Shown piece by piece: positions 36,628 to 46,186 of a DNA stretch of 64,000 nt. Every line of letters begins with the position of its first letter. The stretch's first letter is position 1. The notes below the pieces were generated by a model that searched no databases, was not told the DNA's origin, and worked only from the letters and a program-made list of their open reading frames with translations. Position numbers and translations under genes: made by a program. Origin of the DNA: Streptomyces sp. NBC_01408 (GTDB lineage Bacteria > Actinomycetota > Actinomycetes > Streptomycetales > Streptomycetaceae); the NCBI RefSeq assembly GCF_026340255.1, contig NZ_JAPEPJ010000001.1, positions 496,001 to 560,000 on the forward strand, in the 5' to 3' direction.

Positions 36628-36951
36628 CTACGCCTGGCCGGTCTCGAAGCGGCTGATCAGGCCGTCGGAGCTGATGAAGAACCGCCAGGCGGTCTGCATC
36701 TCGCCCCAGGTGTCGTTGCGGTAGCCGACGACCAGTTCGCGGCCGTCCGGGGACTGGGACCGCACCTCCATGTGGCCGCCGGAGGAGAAGATCTCCTTGT
36801 CGGCCCACTGCTGGAGTACGCGGTCCGAGCCGTCGTCGGACATGGTGGCGTCCGGGGTGAGGTTGGCCTCGAAGGCGTTGCGGTCACCGGCGTTGACGGC
36901 GGTGACGAAGGCGCGGACGGCGGGGTCGGAGAGCTTGCTCGGCTCGATCAC
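36628..36951 (-). CDS. NTF2-like (SnoaL-fold) small protein
   Basis: 107 aa from GTG 36951, which has AGGAGG 5 bases upstream; an ATG at 36978 adds 9 residues. The alpha+beta cone fold pattern is visible: an N-terminal helix pair (AVRAFVTAVNAGDRNAFEANLTPDATMSDDG), SSGGHMEVRSQSPDGRELVVGYR, and the terminal strands WRFFISSDGLISRFETGQ. Such proteins can be isomerases, dehydratases or ligand-binding domains; no catalytic residues can be singled out. Cytoplasmic. It lies downstream of, and in the same direction as, the polysaccharide deacetylase, 167 bases away. Confidence 0.82.
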   Translation of the reverse strand: MIEPSKLSDPAVRAFVTAVNAGDRNAFEANLTPDATMSDDGSDRVLQQWADKEIFSSGGHMEVRSQSPDGRELVVGYRNDTWGEMQTAWRFFISSDGLISRFETGQA

Positions 36952-36996
36952 GGGGTCCTCCTGGTCGTACGGACGCACGTACGGGACGGCGTACGC

Positions 36997-37032
36997 GGCT
37001 GCGTGCGGGGCTGCGTGCGGGGCTGCGCGCGC
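36997..37032. repeat. 12-bp tandem repeat, three copies
   Basis: GGCTGCGTGCGG is repeated at 36997-37008 and 37009-37020, with a diverged third copy at 37021-37032, in the gap between the NTF2-like gene and the deacetylase gene. Confidence 0.8.
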
Positions 37033-37118
37033 GACCAGGGAACACCGTCGGCGGGACCGGGGCGTCGACCCTCACCCGTTCGCCGCCGGACGGCGTGTCA
37101 GACGGGTTCGGGACACGG

Positions 37119-38045
37119 TCAGGACGGGTCGGGGGCCGTGCGGACCGGGAAACCGGTCGGCCGGCCCTGCTCCTTCAGCCAGGCCAGCACCTGGTCCAGC
37201 GCCTCGACGGTCTGGGCGCGGTTGCCGCCGCCGTCGTGGAAGAGCACAGTTGGGCCGTTGCCGAGCTCGCGCTTGACCGCGTCGACGATGGCCGCGACGC
37301 CCGGCTTGCCGAAGTCCTTGGTGTCGACGTTCCAGCCGAGGGGCCGCATGCCGTGGGCGGCGGCGATGCGGCGGCTGTCGGGGGTGAACGCCCCGCCGGG
37401 GGCCCGGTAGTACTCGACCTTCGCCCCGCCGCCCGCGGCCTCCTCGATCAGCTTCTTCGCGTCCAGGATCTGCTGTTCCTGGTAGGCGACGGGCTTCTTG
37501 TCCATGGCGGTGTCGTGGTCCATGGTGTGGTCGCAGAGCCGGTGACCGGCCGCGACGACCTGCTTGACCAGGTCGGGGTGGGCCTTGGCCTGCGGTCCCA
37601 CCATGCAGAAGGCCGCCTTCACGTCGTGCTCCGCGAGCACCTCGAGAACCTTCGGTGTCCAGCGGGGGTCGGGGCCGTCGTCGATGGTGATGTTCACAGC
37701 GTCCGCGCCGTTCTCCGACGCGTGGGCTATGCCCTCGGGTATCCGCTCCCCCGGCTGCTGCCCCTGCGGGCCCGCGGCGCCGGTGTCCTTCTGCCGGGAC
37801 ACGCTCTGGTGCGGGGCGTCATGGCCCGGGTCCACCAGGGTCGTCACCGCCCATATCGTCGCCGCCACGGCGACGGCCGATGCCGCGACGGCCGTGCGGG
37901 CCCGGATCCTCTGCCGCTTCGCTTGTGTCGGATCGGTCGTGCGCTTCGCGTCCGTGACGCTCGTCGCCTCCGTAGCGCTCGTCCCGTCCGTCGCGTGCGC
38001 CGCGTCCGCCGCGTTCATCTCGTTCGTCGTGCCCTGTTCGTCCAT
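37119..38045 (-). CDS. Membrane-anchored polysaccharide deacetylase
   Basis: 308 aa from ATG 38045, with GGGGAGGGG upstream. A Thr/Ala-rich cytoplasmic N-terminus precedes one membrane helix (about 48-67, AVAASAVAVAATIWAVTTLV). The NodB-type catalytic domain (about 110-305) has the motifs TIDDGPD (metal-binding Asp pair), DHTMDHD (HxxxH type), RAPGGAF, DTKDF and VLFHDGGG. It should deacetylate an N-acetylated glycan (peptidoglycan, chitin or teichoic polymer) outside the membrane. A longer in-frame reading upstream is unlikely because it lacks an SD. Confidence 0.9.
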   Translation of the reverse strand: MDEQGTTNEMNAADAAHATDGTSATEATSVTDAKRTTDPTQAKRQRIRARTAVAASAVAVAATIWAVTTLVDPGHDAPHQSVSRQKDTGAAGPQGQQPGERIPEGIAHASENGADAVNITIDDGPDPRWTPKVLEVLAEHDVKAAFCMVGPQAKAHPDLVKQVVAAGHRLCDHTMDHDTAMDKKPVAYQEQQILDAKKLIEEAAGGGAKVEYYRAPGGAFTPDSRRIAAAHGMRPLGWNVDTKDFGKPGVAAIVDAVKRELGNGPTVLFHDGGGNRAQTVEALDQVLAWLKEQGRPTGFPVRTAPDPS

Positions 38046-38256
38046 TTCGGGCGTCCCCTCCCCATCCGCCTTGCGAACGTTCTGTGCATCAGGACGTCCG
38101 TCACCGCAGAGGGGTTCCAGCCAATTCCCCCATAAATTCCGTGTAATGGGACTTTGGTCCTTGATCGTCCCGAATTCCTGCCCAACGGGAACCACCTGAA
38201 ACCGTGTCGCCCGCGAGCGGATCGAACCCGCCCCGCGCGCTGCCCGTGTACAGCAA

Positions 38257-38300
38257 AGGCCCGGCCCCGGTGGATCCGTCCATCCACTGGGGCCGGGCCT
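38257..38300. terminator. Strong terminator hairpin after the MFS exporter gene
   Basis: AGGCCCGGCCCC (38257-38268) pairs with GGGGCCGGGCCT (38289-38300). The inner GTGGAT and ATCCAC continue the stem to about 18 bp. It lies after the exporter gene on the minus strand. Confidence 0.88.
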
Positions 38301-38318
38301 GCCTTCGTACCGTTCGCG

Positions 38319-40068
<1,750 letters not shown>

Positions 40069-40084
40069 AACTCCGAGGAGAGCC

Positions 40085-40666
40085 ATGTCCACCAGCGGTC
40101 CGCAGCAGCGTCGCGGCAACACGCGTCAGCGCATCCAGGACGTCGCGCTGGAGCTCTTCGCCGAGCAGGGTTACGAGAAGACTTCGCTGCGCGAGATCGC
40201 GGAGCGGCTGGAGGTCACGAAGGCGGCGCTGTACTACCACTTCAAGACCAAGGAAGACATCATCATCAGCCTCTTCGAGGACCTCACCCGGCCCATCGAC
40301 GAGCTGATCGCCTGGGCGGAGAAGCAGCCGGGCTCCCTGGAGACCAAGCAGGAAGTACTGCGGCGCTACAGCCGGGCGATGGCGGCGGGCGCCCCGCTGT
40401 ACCGCTTCATGCAGGAGAACCAGGCGACGATGCGCATGCTGACCATCGGCGAGACGGTCAAGAAGCGGCTGTTCCGCCTGGTGGAACTGCTGCGCACGGA
40501 CGACGGCCCGCTGACGGACCAGGTCCGCTGCGTCAGCGCCCTGTTCACGCTGCACGCCGGAATGATGTTCCTCCAGCACGTGGAGGGCGACCCGGAGGAA
40601 ACCCGCCAGGCCGCCCTGGAGGTCGCCATCGACCTCATCACCCAGGCCCACCACCACCAGGCGTGA
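40085..40666 (+). CDS. TetR/AcrR-family repressor of the adjacent exporter
   Basis: 193 aa, with CCGAGGAGAG before ATG 40085. The TetR N-terminal HTH is present (RQRIQDVALELFAEQGYEKTSLREIAERLEVTKAALYYHFKTKEDII). A helical ligand-binding domain follows, ending LEVAIDLITQAHHHQA. Its divergent position next to the DHA2 exporter and the paired palindromes between them make it the likely local repressor. The inducing ligand is unknown. Confidence 0.93.
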   Translation: MSTSGPQQRRGNTRQRIQDVALELFAEQGYEKTSLREIAERLEVTKAALYYHFKTKEDIIISLFEDLTRPIDELIAWAEKQPGSLETKQEVLRRYSRAMAAGAPLYRFMQENQATMRMLTIGETVKKRLFRLVELLRTDDGPLTDQVRCVSALFTLHAGMMFLQHVEGDPEETRQAALEVAIDLITQAHHHQA

Positions 40667-40787
40667 GACCCCGCAGGCCGATCCCGCGGGACGACCCTGG
40701 GGGGGGTAGGTACCCGTACTCATGTCCTGTCATTCGAATCTCCGTACGGTATGGGGGTTCTGGTGGCGTGTGATGTGGGAGGGAAAC

Positions 40788-41228
40788 ATGGGGCTCAGCC
40801 CCGAGTGGGAGAAGCTGTTCGAGGCTTCGCCCCGGATGAACTTGGCCTCGGCGAACCCACCCGGAGGGGGCGGCGGGGGCGGCGGCAACAAGGACCTCGA
40901 TGTGAGCCAGAGTCCGTGGACCAGCGCCTCCGGCGTGTCCGCGGAACTCACTGTCACCACCAGCACAGCCCTGACCCGGCTGGACAGCGCGCACGAAGGC
41001 GTCGTCCCCACCCTCGAAGGCTTCATGCTGCCCGCGGTTCTCGGAGAGGTCCGCACGTCCTGGAAGGGCCGCCTCGAGGACGTCCGGGCCGAGTGCACGC
41101 GGCTGGAGGGCTCGCTGAAGACCGCGGGCAAGGAGTTCGGCGAGGTCGACCACCGGGTGAAGGGCGGCTTCGACGCCCTCCACCCCGACGGCGCGGACGG
41201 CCAGCACCGCGCGGACAAGGGCCGGTAG
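40788..41228 (+). CDS. WXG100-like small protein (putative type VII secretion partner)
   Basis: 146 aa from ATG 40788, behind GGGAGGGAAAC. An upstream in-frame reading from 40722 lacks an SD. A Gly-rich linker (NPPGGGGGGGGNK) separates the N-terminal helix from the main part. In the helical part, W92-K-G94 (SWKGR) followed 22 residues later by F117-xxx-D121 (FGEVD) resembles the WXG and YxxxD/E signals of ESAT-6/CFP-10-type proteins. It is the first gene of an operon with a DUF1023 hydrolase and a lipoprotein. Assignment is by motif, not by homology search. Confidence 0.65.
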   Translation: MGLSPEWEKLFEASPRMNLASANPPGGGGGGGGNKDLDVSQSPWTSASGVSAELTVTTSTALTRLDSAHEGVVPTLEGFMLPAVLGEVRTSWKGRLEDVRAECTRLEGSLKTAGKEFGEVDHRVKGGFDALHPDGADGQHRADKGR

Positions 41229-41234
41229 CGCCCG

Positions 41235-43097
41235 ATGATGACCTGGCAGCACCTGAAGGACCTCAAGCGCACCGAGTACGAGGAGGCGGCGGACGGCTGG
41301 GGTGAAGTCAGCAGCCACGCCTACGCGGCCAAGGAGCGCGTCGAGAACGAGATGCTTGCGAAGCTGCGTGACACCCAGACCGCGCAGACCGCCGACGCGG
41401 CCCTCGGCGACCTGAGCCGGCTGGCCCGCAACTTCCAGTACATCCACGCCGAGTGCGGGCTCGTCCGTACGGCCCTGAACGGCTTCGCCGCCGAAGTGGC
41501 CACTCCGCAGAGCCTCCTCAAGGCGGCACTGGAGGACGCCGAGGGCTACGGCTTCACCGTCCACCAAGACGGCTCGGTCTCCTACCCGGCCGGCGCCCCG
41601 TCCAGCCCGTACCTCAAGCCCGCCGAGGCGGGCACGGCCGGCCCGACCCCCGGCGGCCCGCTGCTCCCGGGAGCCCGCAACCCGCTGTCCCCCGCGCCGA
41701 ACGGGGGCCTGGTCATCAACCCGAACAAGGCCAAGGCCGAGGGCATCGCGCAGCGCATAGCCTCCGCCTGCCGCACGGCGGCGGAGATCGACTCCCGCTA
41801 CCGCACCACCCTCTCCGAGCTCAAGGTGGAGCGCGGCCTGCGCGTCGACGACAAGGTCTGGGCGGACGCGGCGAAGGACCTCCAGCGCACGCGCGACGCC
41901 GCCGGCAAGTACCTCAAGGACTCGGACATCCCGCACGGCAAGTCCCCCGCGGAGAACACCGCTTGGTGGAACGGCCTCAACCAGGAGCAGCGGGACGAGT
42001 ACATCTCCCTCTACCCCGCGAGCGTCGGCGCCCTGGACGGCATCCCGTCGGAGGTCCGCGACACGGCGAACCGCGTCGTCCTCGCCGAGACGCACGGTAC
42101 GCGCCAGGTGGAACTGGACGCCTGGCGCGGCAAGGAGCCGCCCCGGTACGAGAAGTACATCAGCCCGATCACCGGCCGCGAGGTCAAGGGCGCGCAGATC
42201 GAGTCGAAGGCGTGGAAGGAGTGGGACGAGAAGCGCAAGGAGATGCAGGGCCGGCTGGACGGGATGCAGCACGTCCAGGACCGGCTCACCGAGTCCGAGG
42301 CCGACAAACGGCCCGAGGGCTACCTCCTGGGCTTCGCCGACACCAAGAACGGCCAGGCCATCGTGTCGATCGGCAACCCGGACACGGCGGACAACGTGGT
42401 GACGTACGTGCCGGGGACGTACTCGACACTGGCGGGCATCGGCGGTGACCTCCAGCGGGCTGAGCTGCTTCGGGCGGAAACGCACCGCCAGGATCCCGAC
42501 CGGCAGACGGCTTCGATCCTCTGGCTCGGCTACGAGGCGCCTCAGAGCATCGTGCCGGAGGCCGCCAGCGACAGTTGGGCCAACGACGCGAAGGAACCGC
42601 TGAGCCGATTCCTCACGGGGGTCGACACCGCCCACACCGGCGGCCCGGTGAACTCCACCGTCCTCGGCCACAGCTACGGGACGCTGGTCGCGGGCAAGGC
42701 CCTGGCCGAAAACCCCGACCTGCCCGTGGACAACGTCGTCTTCGTGGGCAGCCCGGGCGTGGGCGTGGACCACGCGAAGGACCTGGGGGTCCCGCCGGAC
42801 AAGGTGTGGGCGGCCACGGCCGATCACGACCTCATCAACTGGGCCCCGTCACCCAACGCGGTCGCCGGCGCGTGGCTCGGGCCCCTCTACCCGCCGGGAC
42901 TCATCGAGCTTCTCGATGATCACTCCATCCTGTACGGGACGGACCCGTCCACGGATGACTTCGGCGGCCGGACCTTCGGTGTGGCCCCCGGCAAATCGGT
43001 CGGCGAGGGTGGGGAGCTCATGCCCGCGCACTCGCAGTACTGGGAGGACGACTCCCTGAGAGCCATGGGCGGCATAGTGACAGGGAAGAAATCATGA
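41235..43097 (+). CDS. DUF1023 alpha/beta hydrolase with helical N-terminal region
   Basis: 620 aa. The first 100 residues are helical with GWGEVSSHAYAAKERVENEM, suggestive of WXG/LXG-like packing. A second helical region (about 170-360) leads to the C-terminal hydrolase domain (about 370-605), with the nucleophile elbow GHSYG (Ser480), VFVGSPGVGVDHAKDLGV and DHDLINWAPSPNAVAGAW. DUF1023 hydrolases occur beside WXG100 genes in actinobacteria and are thought to be secreted or surface esterases. Two ATG codons (41235 and 41238) fit. It starts 6 bases after the first gene and overlaps the lipoprotein gene by ATGA. Confidence 0.85.
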   Translation: MMTWQHLKDLKRTEYEEAADGWGEVSSHAYAAKERVENEMLAKLRDTQTAQTADAALGDLSRLARNFQYIHAECGLVRTALNGFAAEVATPQSLLKAALEDAEGYGFTVHQDGSVSYPAGAPSSPYLKPAEAGTAGPTPGGPLLPGARNPLSPAPNGGLVINPNKAKAEGIAQRIASACRTAAEIDSRYRTTLSELKVERGLRVDDKVWADAAKDLQRTRDAAGKYLKDSDIPHGKSPAENTAWWNGLNQEQRDEYISLYPASVGALDGIPSEVRDTANRVVLAETHGTRQVELDAWRGKEPPRYEKYISPITGREVKGAQIESKAWKEWDEKRKEMQGRLDGMQHVQDRLTESEADKRPEGYLLGFADTKNGQAIVSIGNPDTADNVVTYVPGTYSTLAGIGGDLQRAELLRAETHRQDPDRQTASILWLGYEAPQSIVPEAASDSWANDAKEPLSRFLTGVDTAHTGGPVNSTVLGHSYGTLVAGKALAENPDLPVDNVVFVGSPGVGVDHAKDLGVPPDKVWAATADHDLINWAPSPNAVAGAWLGPLYPPGLIELLDDHSILYGTDPSTDDFGGRTFGVAPGKSVGEGGELMPAHSQYWEDDSLRAMGGIVTGKKS

Positions 43098-44017
43098 ACC
43101 TCCGAAGAGTTGTGGCATCGGGAGCGCTCCTTGTGCTGATGGGAACGACGGCCGCGTGCGCCGGCCAGGAGGAGCCGACGGAGAAGGTGGCCATGAACGA
43201 GCAGCAGGCCGTATCGCGTGCCAAGGAGATCGTCCAGCAGGCGGTGGCCAGCCTGTCTCCGCAGCCCACCTTGCAGCCGGTGGGACGCCAGGGGCCCGGC
43301 GCCTGCCTCGCCGATTACGGGGTCAGCACGCGAGCCCAGGTAGGCGTCTCCTACCAACTGACGAACGTGCCCGGCTCCGCTGCAAAGGACCTCCTCGGTC
43401 AGGTCCGGGACGCCTGGGTCGCGCAGGGGTACAAGTTCAAGACCAAGGAGGGCGAGGGCGACTGGGCCAAGCCGGACCCCTACATCAGCATGCGCACCGA
43501 GCCCGACAACTTCTGGATGAGCGGCGGCGTCGGCATCACGAACGCGGCCACCGGCGAGGGCATCGCCCACATCACCATCCACTCCCCCTGCTACCCCAAG
43601 CCCGAGCAGAGCGCCTCCCCCTCCCCGCAGGCACTGTCGCAGTCGCAGTCCGGGGACGAGGCCTCGCAGCAGGCGGTGCTCGCACACTCCAGCCGGATCT
43701 ACGACGCCCTGCGCGTCCGGCACGACGCGGCGGGCGGCGGGAACCTGCGTACGGTCGAGAACGAGGGCTCGACCTACGTCCACCACGCCTGGGCGACCGA
43801 ACCCCTGGCCGAAGACCGGGCGGCCCGGGCTATGGCACGGGCGCAGGGGTACTTCGAGGGCTCCGGCTGGCGGGTCCGCAGCGTCGCGGGCCGCATCATC
43901 GCCCTCAACCCTGCCGACGAAGTGGCGGCCCAGCTGGCCCGGGCCGATGACGGCGGCCTGAACGTCGGCGTCACCGGCCCGGCCACCCCCGTGCTCCACA
44001 CCGCGCCTTCGGCATGA
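43094..44017 (+). CDS. Lipoprotein of the WXG/DUF1023 operon
   Basis: 307 aa, overlapping the hydrolase stop by ATGA. A lipobox-like TTAAC puts the acylated cysteine at residue 22 (LVLMGTTAAC). The mature protein has two halves of similar character (about 60-170 and 195-290) separated by a Ser/Pro/Gln linker (SASPSPQALSQSQSG). The second half begins LAHSSRIYDALRVRHDAAGGG. No named family is recognised. Its overlap with the DUF1023 gene suggests they act together at the surface, for example as receptor or inhibitor. A truncated paralogue start follows immediately. Confidence 0.8.
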   Translation: MNLRRVVASGALLVLMGTTAACAGQEEPTEKVAMNEQQAVSRAKEIVQQAVASLSPQPTLQPVGRQGPGACLADYGVSTRAQVGVSYQLTNVPGSAAKDLLGQVRDAWVAQGYKFKTKEGEGDWAKPDPYISMRTEPDNFWMSGGVGITNAATGEGIAHITIHSPCYPKPEQSASPSPQALSQSQSGDEASQQAVLAHSSRIYDALRVRHDAAGGGNLRTVENEGSTYVHHAWATEPLAEDRAARAMARAQGYFEGSGWRVRSVAGRIIALNPADEVAAQLARADDGGLNVGVTGPATPVLHTAPSA

Positions 44018-44061
44018 ACCGCCGCAGAGCCATGGCATCGGGAGCACTACATACCGGATGA
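44014..44061 (+). pseudogene. Truncated paralogue of the operon lipoprotein (first 15 codons only)
   Basis: This begins with an ATG overlapping the stop of the lipoprotein gene (ATGA) and reads MNRRRAMASGALHTG then stop. The first 11 residues match the start of the gene at 43094 (MNLRRVVASGAL), and the DNA is closely similar (GCATCGGGAGC shared). It looks like the remains of a deleted second copy. Confidence 0.6.
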
Positions 44062-44084
44062 CCATCGCCAACAGCGTCACGGAC

Positions 44085-44516
44085 TCAGCCGAGTCGGCGG
44101 TTCTCGGCGGTGATCGGGACGTCGTTGATGCTGGCCTCGCGGCGGCTCATCAGGCCGTCGGGGGCGAACTCCCACTGCTCGTTGCCGTGGCTGCGCCACC
44201 ACTGGCCGGTCGCGTCGTGCCACTCGTACGCGAAGCGGACGGAGATGCGGTTGCCGGTGAAGGCCCAGAGCTCCTTGCGCAGCCGGTAGTCGAGCTCGCG
44301 CTGCCACTTGTCGGCGAGGAACGCGCGGATCTCGGCGCGGCCGGTCAGGAAGCGGTCGCGGTTGCGCCAGACCGAGTCCTCGGTGTACGCGAGGGCGACG
44401 CGCTCGGGGTCGCGGCTGTTCCAGGCGTCCTCGGCGGCCTGGACCTTGGCACGGGCGGATTCCTCGGTGAAGGGCGGCAGGGGCGGACGGGTCGGGTGGT
44501 GGGTCGGATGGGTCAC
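44085..44516 (-). CDS. DUF1348-type NTF2-like protein
   Basis: 143 aa from GTG 44516, behind GGAAGGA. NTF2/SnoaL fold with the DUF1348 pattern: [50 protein letters not shown], then [33 protein letters not shown] and [11 protein letters not shown]. Members are small cytoplasmic proteins of unknown activity, sometimes induced by electrophiles. It shares a divergent promoter with a TetR regulator, and two identical-type palindromes lie between them, so it is probably that repressor's target. Confidence 0.9.
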   Translation of the reverse strand: MTHPTHHPTRPPLPPFTEESARAKVQAAEDAWNSRDPERVALAYTEDSVWRNRDRFLTGRAEIRAFLADKWQRELDYRLRKELWAFTGNRISVRFAYEWHDATGQWWRSHGNEQWEFAPDGLMSRREASINDVPITAENRRLG

Positions 44517-44535
44517 GGCAAATCCTTCCACAGGC

Positions 44536-44575
44536 GAGAACGATCGTTCTCCACCGTACGAGAACGACCGTTCTC
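44536..44575. promoter_or_regulatory. Twin 16-bp palindromic operators
   Basis: GAGAACGATCGTTCTC (44536-44551) is a perfect palindrome and GAGAACGACCGTTCTC (44560-44575) is the same with one central change. The period is 24 bp. They lie between the divergent DUF1348 and TetR genes; the second overlaps where the -35 of tetR should be. Confidence 0.85.
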
Positions 44576-44594
44576 CCCGCAAGCGAAAACGGGC

Positions 44595-44600
44595 TACCCT
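44595..44600 (+). promoter_or_regulatory. -10 box for a probably leaderless tetR transcript
   Basis: TACCCT lies 6 bases before ATG 44607, with no Shine-Dalgarno. The -35 position falls in the second palindrome, so repressor binding would block this promoter. Confidence 0.5.
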
Positions 44601-44606
44601 GCCCTC

Positions 44607-45137
44607 ATGGACGACGAAGAGGCACGGACCCGACTACTGGACGCGGCGGAGGAGCTGTTCTACCGGCATGGCATCCAGGCGGTGGGCATGGACCGCATCC
44701 GCACCGCCTCCGGAGTCCCCCTCAAGCGCCTGTACCGGCTCTTCCCGGCGAAGGAATCGCTGGTCACGGCCTACCTGGAGCGCCGCGACCGCCGCTGGCT
44801 GGACTCCCTGCGCGGCGCCGCGCTCGCCCCGGCGGAGCCGCGGGCACGCGTCCTGGCGGTGTTCGATTGGCTCGCGGAGTGGTTCTCCGAGCCCGGCTTC
44901 CGGGGCTGCGCATTCCTCAACACGTACGGGGAACTCGGCGCGGCCGCGCCGGAGATCGTCCACGTCCACAAGGCGGAACTCCACGCCCTCCTGGCCGAAC
45001 TCGCCCCCGCCCCGCCCGCCCTCGCCGACCAGCTCCTGATCCTGGCCGAGGGCGCGACGACGGTGGCCGCCCTGAGCCCCGGGCCGGAGCCGGCCCACCG
45101 GGCGCGCGAGGTCGCGGAGCTCCTCCTCGCGAAGTGA
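44607..45137 (+). CDS. TetR-family regulator
   Basis: 176 aa from ATG 44607. The HTH region [51 protein letters not shown] is typical. The ligand domain has the C-terminal pattern of the TetR_C group seen with [26 protein letters not shown]. It is divergent from the DUF1348 gene and the two palindromes between them are the predicted binding sites, so autoregulation and control of that gene are likely. The ligand is unknown. Confidence 0.93.
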   Translation: MDDEEARTRLLDAAEELFYRHGIQAVGMDRIRTASGVPLKRLYRLFPAKESLVTAYLERRDRRWLDSLRGAALAPAEPRARVLAVFDWLAEWFSEPGFRGCAFLNTYGELGAAAPEIVHVHKAELHALLAELAPAPPALADQLLILAEGATTVAALSPGPEPAHRAREVAELLLAK

Positions 45138-45252
45138 CGCAGGTCAGTGGGCCGGTTCGGCCGACTCCCCGCCCCGGCCGGGTACGGATACTCACGACAG
45201 GACCCCGGTTCCCCCGGACCATGGGAGGAGTCCACGCCTCCGGGGAGAACCG

Positions 45253-45591
45253 ATGACCGCTCGCACGCTCGTCCGCCTCACCTTCGCGAACCCCGCCTCG
45301 GCGATCTACCTGGGCCTCGTCGGCGTCGCCGTGGCCATCGCGACGGCCGTCACGCTGTTCGCCGCGGACCCCGGATTCATATGGGTGCTGCCCGCCCTCT
45401 CCGCGTTCCCGCTGTTCCTCTTCGTGACGCTGGCCGAGGGAACGATCCGAGGGGAAGGCCAGCCCGAGACATGGCTCTTCCTCACCGAGCTCGTCCTCTG
45501 CGTACTGGCCCAGTCGCTCGCCCTCGGCACGATCGTAGAAGCCTCCCGCGGCCGCCTCCGGCGCGGGACTCCCCGCACTCCGACCCGCTAG
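45253..45591 (+). CDS. Small integral membrane protein (SCO4225-like)
   Basis: 112 aa with GGGGAG before ATG 45253. Three hydrophobic segments (about 14-36, 42-62 and 72-94) and short charged ends. The sequence LVRLTFANPASAIYLGLVGVAVAIATAVTLFAADPGFIWV is like the family I recall as SCO4225-type membrane proteins. Function unknown. It is convergent with a decayed region. Confidence 0.78.
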   Translation: MTARTLVRLTFANPASAIYLGLVGVAVAIATAVTLFAADPGFIWVLPALSAFPLFLFVTLAEGTIRGEGQPETWLFLTELVLCVLAQSLALGTIVEASRGRLRRGTPRTPTR

Positions 45592-45672
45592 TCGGACGCG
45601 CCCGCACCCATGACCGGGGGCCCGGCGGGCAAGCGGGAGGCCGTCTCGCACTTGATGCGCACCATGCGCCGG

Positions 45673-45972
45673 TCAGCCCGCGAGGTACGCAGCGGCCCCG
45701 GACCTCGGCAGGCTCGCCCAGGTCCGGCTCCCACCACCGGGCTCGCAGGACTCCCCGAAGCCCCAGGCCCCGCCGCACTCCCGGACCACCGCGCCCATGA
45801 GCCGCAGCACCGCCCGCCGCCGGGGATCGCGTGGGTGGCCAGCCGGGGGTGGGCGTGGGGCGCGTGGCCGTCGTAGACGGTCAGCCGGAGGGAGTCGTCC
45901 CGGTAGCGGACGGACAGGTACAGGCTCCGTCCGGGGTCCAAGTGCCAGGCCGCGGAGACCAGTTCCCGGATA
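45673..45972 (-). pseudogene. Frameshifted remnant of an RsbW-like ATP-binding protein
   Basis: Read from about 45972 down, one frame gives REL, VSAAWHLDPGRSLYLSVRY and DDSLRLTVYDGHAPHAHPR, the central part of an anti-sigma type HATPase. At about 45820 the match moves to another frame: RRAVLRLMGAVVRECGGAW, then GFGESCEPGGGSRTWASLP, ending at a stop at 45673. The N-terminal half is missing. It is a broken copy of a family common in Streptomyces next to DUF397 genes. Confidence 0.65.
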
Positions 45973-45975
45973 GGG

Positions 45976-46110
45976 GTGGACAGGGGCGGGAACAGCTACA
46001 TCGCCATCGCCGGCCGGGAAGACACGTACCTCACCGACTCGGCGGACGCCCTCCGTCAACTGATCCGGGACATCAAGGCCGGCAAGGCCGACCACCTGCT
46101 GGCCGACTGA
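45976..46110 (+). pseudogene. Fragment resembling a DUF397-type C-terminus
   Basis: The 44-codon frame from GTG 45976 reads MDRGGNSYIAIAGREDTYL, then TDSADALRQLIRDIKAGKA and DHLLAD, with no SD. The DSADALRQLIRDIKAG end is like the terminal helix of DUF397/regulator-tail proteins. Such genes usually sit beside RsbW-like ATPases, as the neighbouring remnant does. The fragment may be real debris of that pair; the identification is tentative. Confidence 0.4.
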
Positions 46111-46141
46111 GGCCACGGCTCCGGTCACCCGCCGGGCTCCT

Positions 46142-46161
46142 CGCCGATGCGGCTATCGGCG
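46142..46161. terminator. Hairpin after the OmpA-domain gene
   Basis: CGCCGAT (46142-46148) pairs with ATCGGCG (46155-46161) around GCGGCT. It lies 25 bases past the end of the Tad locus on the minus strand. Confidence 0.55.
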
Positions 46162-46186
46162 ATACCCGGCAGGGTGGTCGTCGGCG

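Noticed and set aside
40788..44017. Complete type VII secretion locus
   Set aside because: No EccC, EccB, EccD or mycosin genes are present; only candidate substrates are encoded.
44536..44575. CRISPR-like repeat pair
   Set aside because: Only two copies 24 bp apart, perfectly palindromic, in a divergent promoter with a TetR gene: an operator pair.
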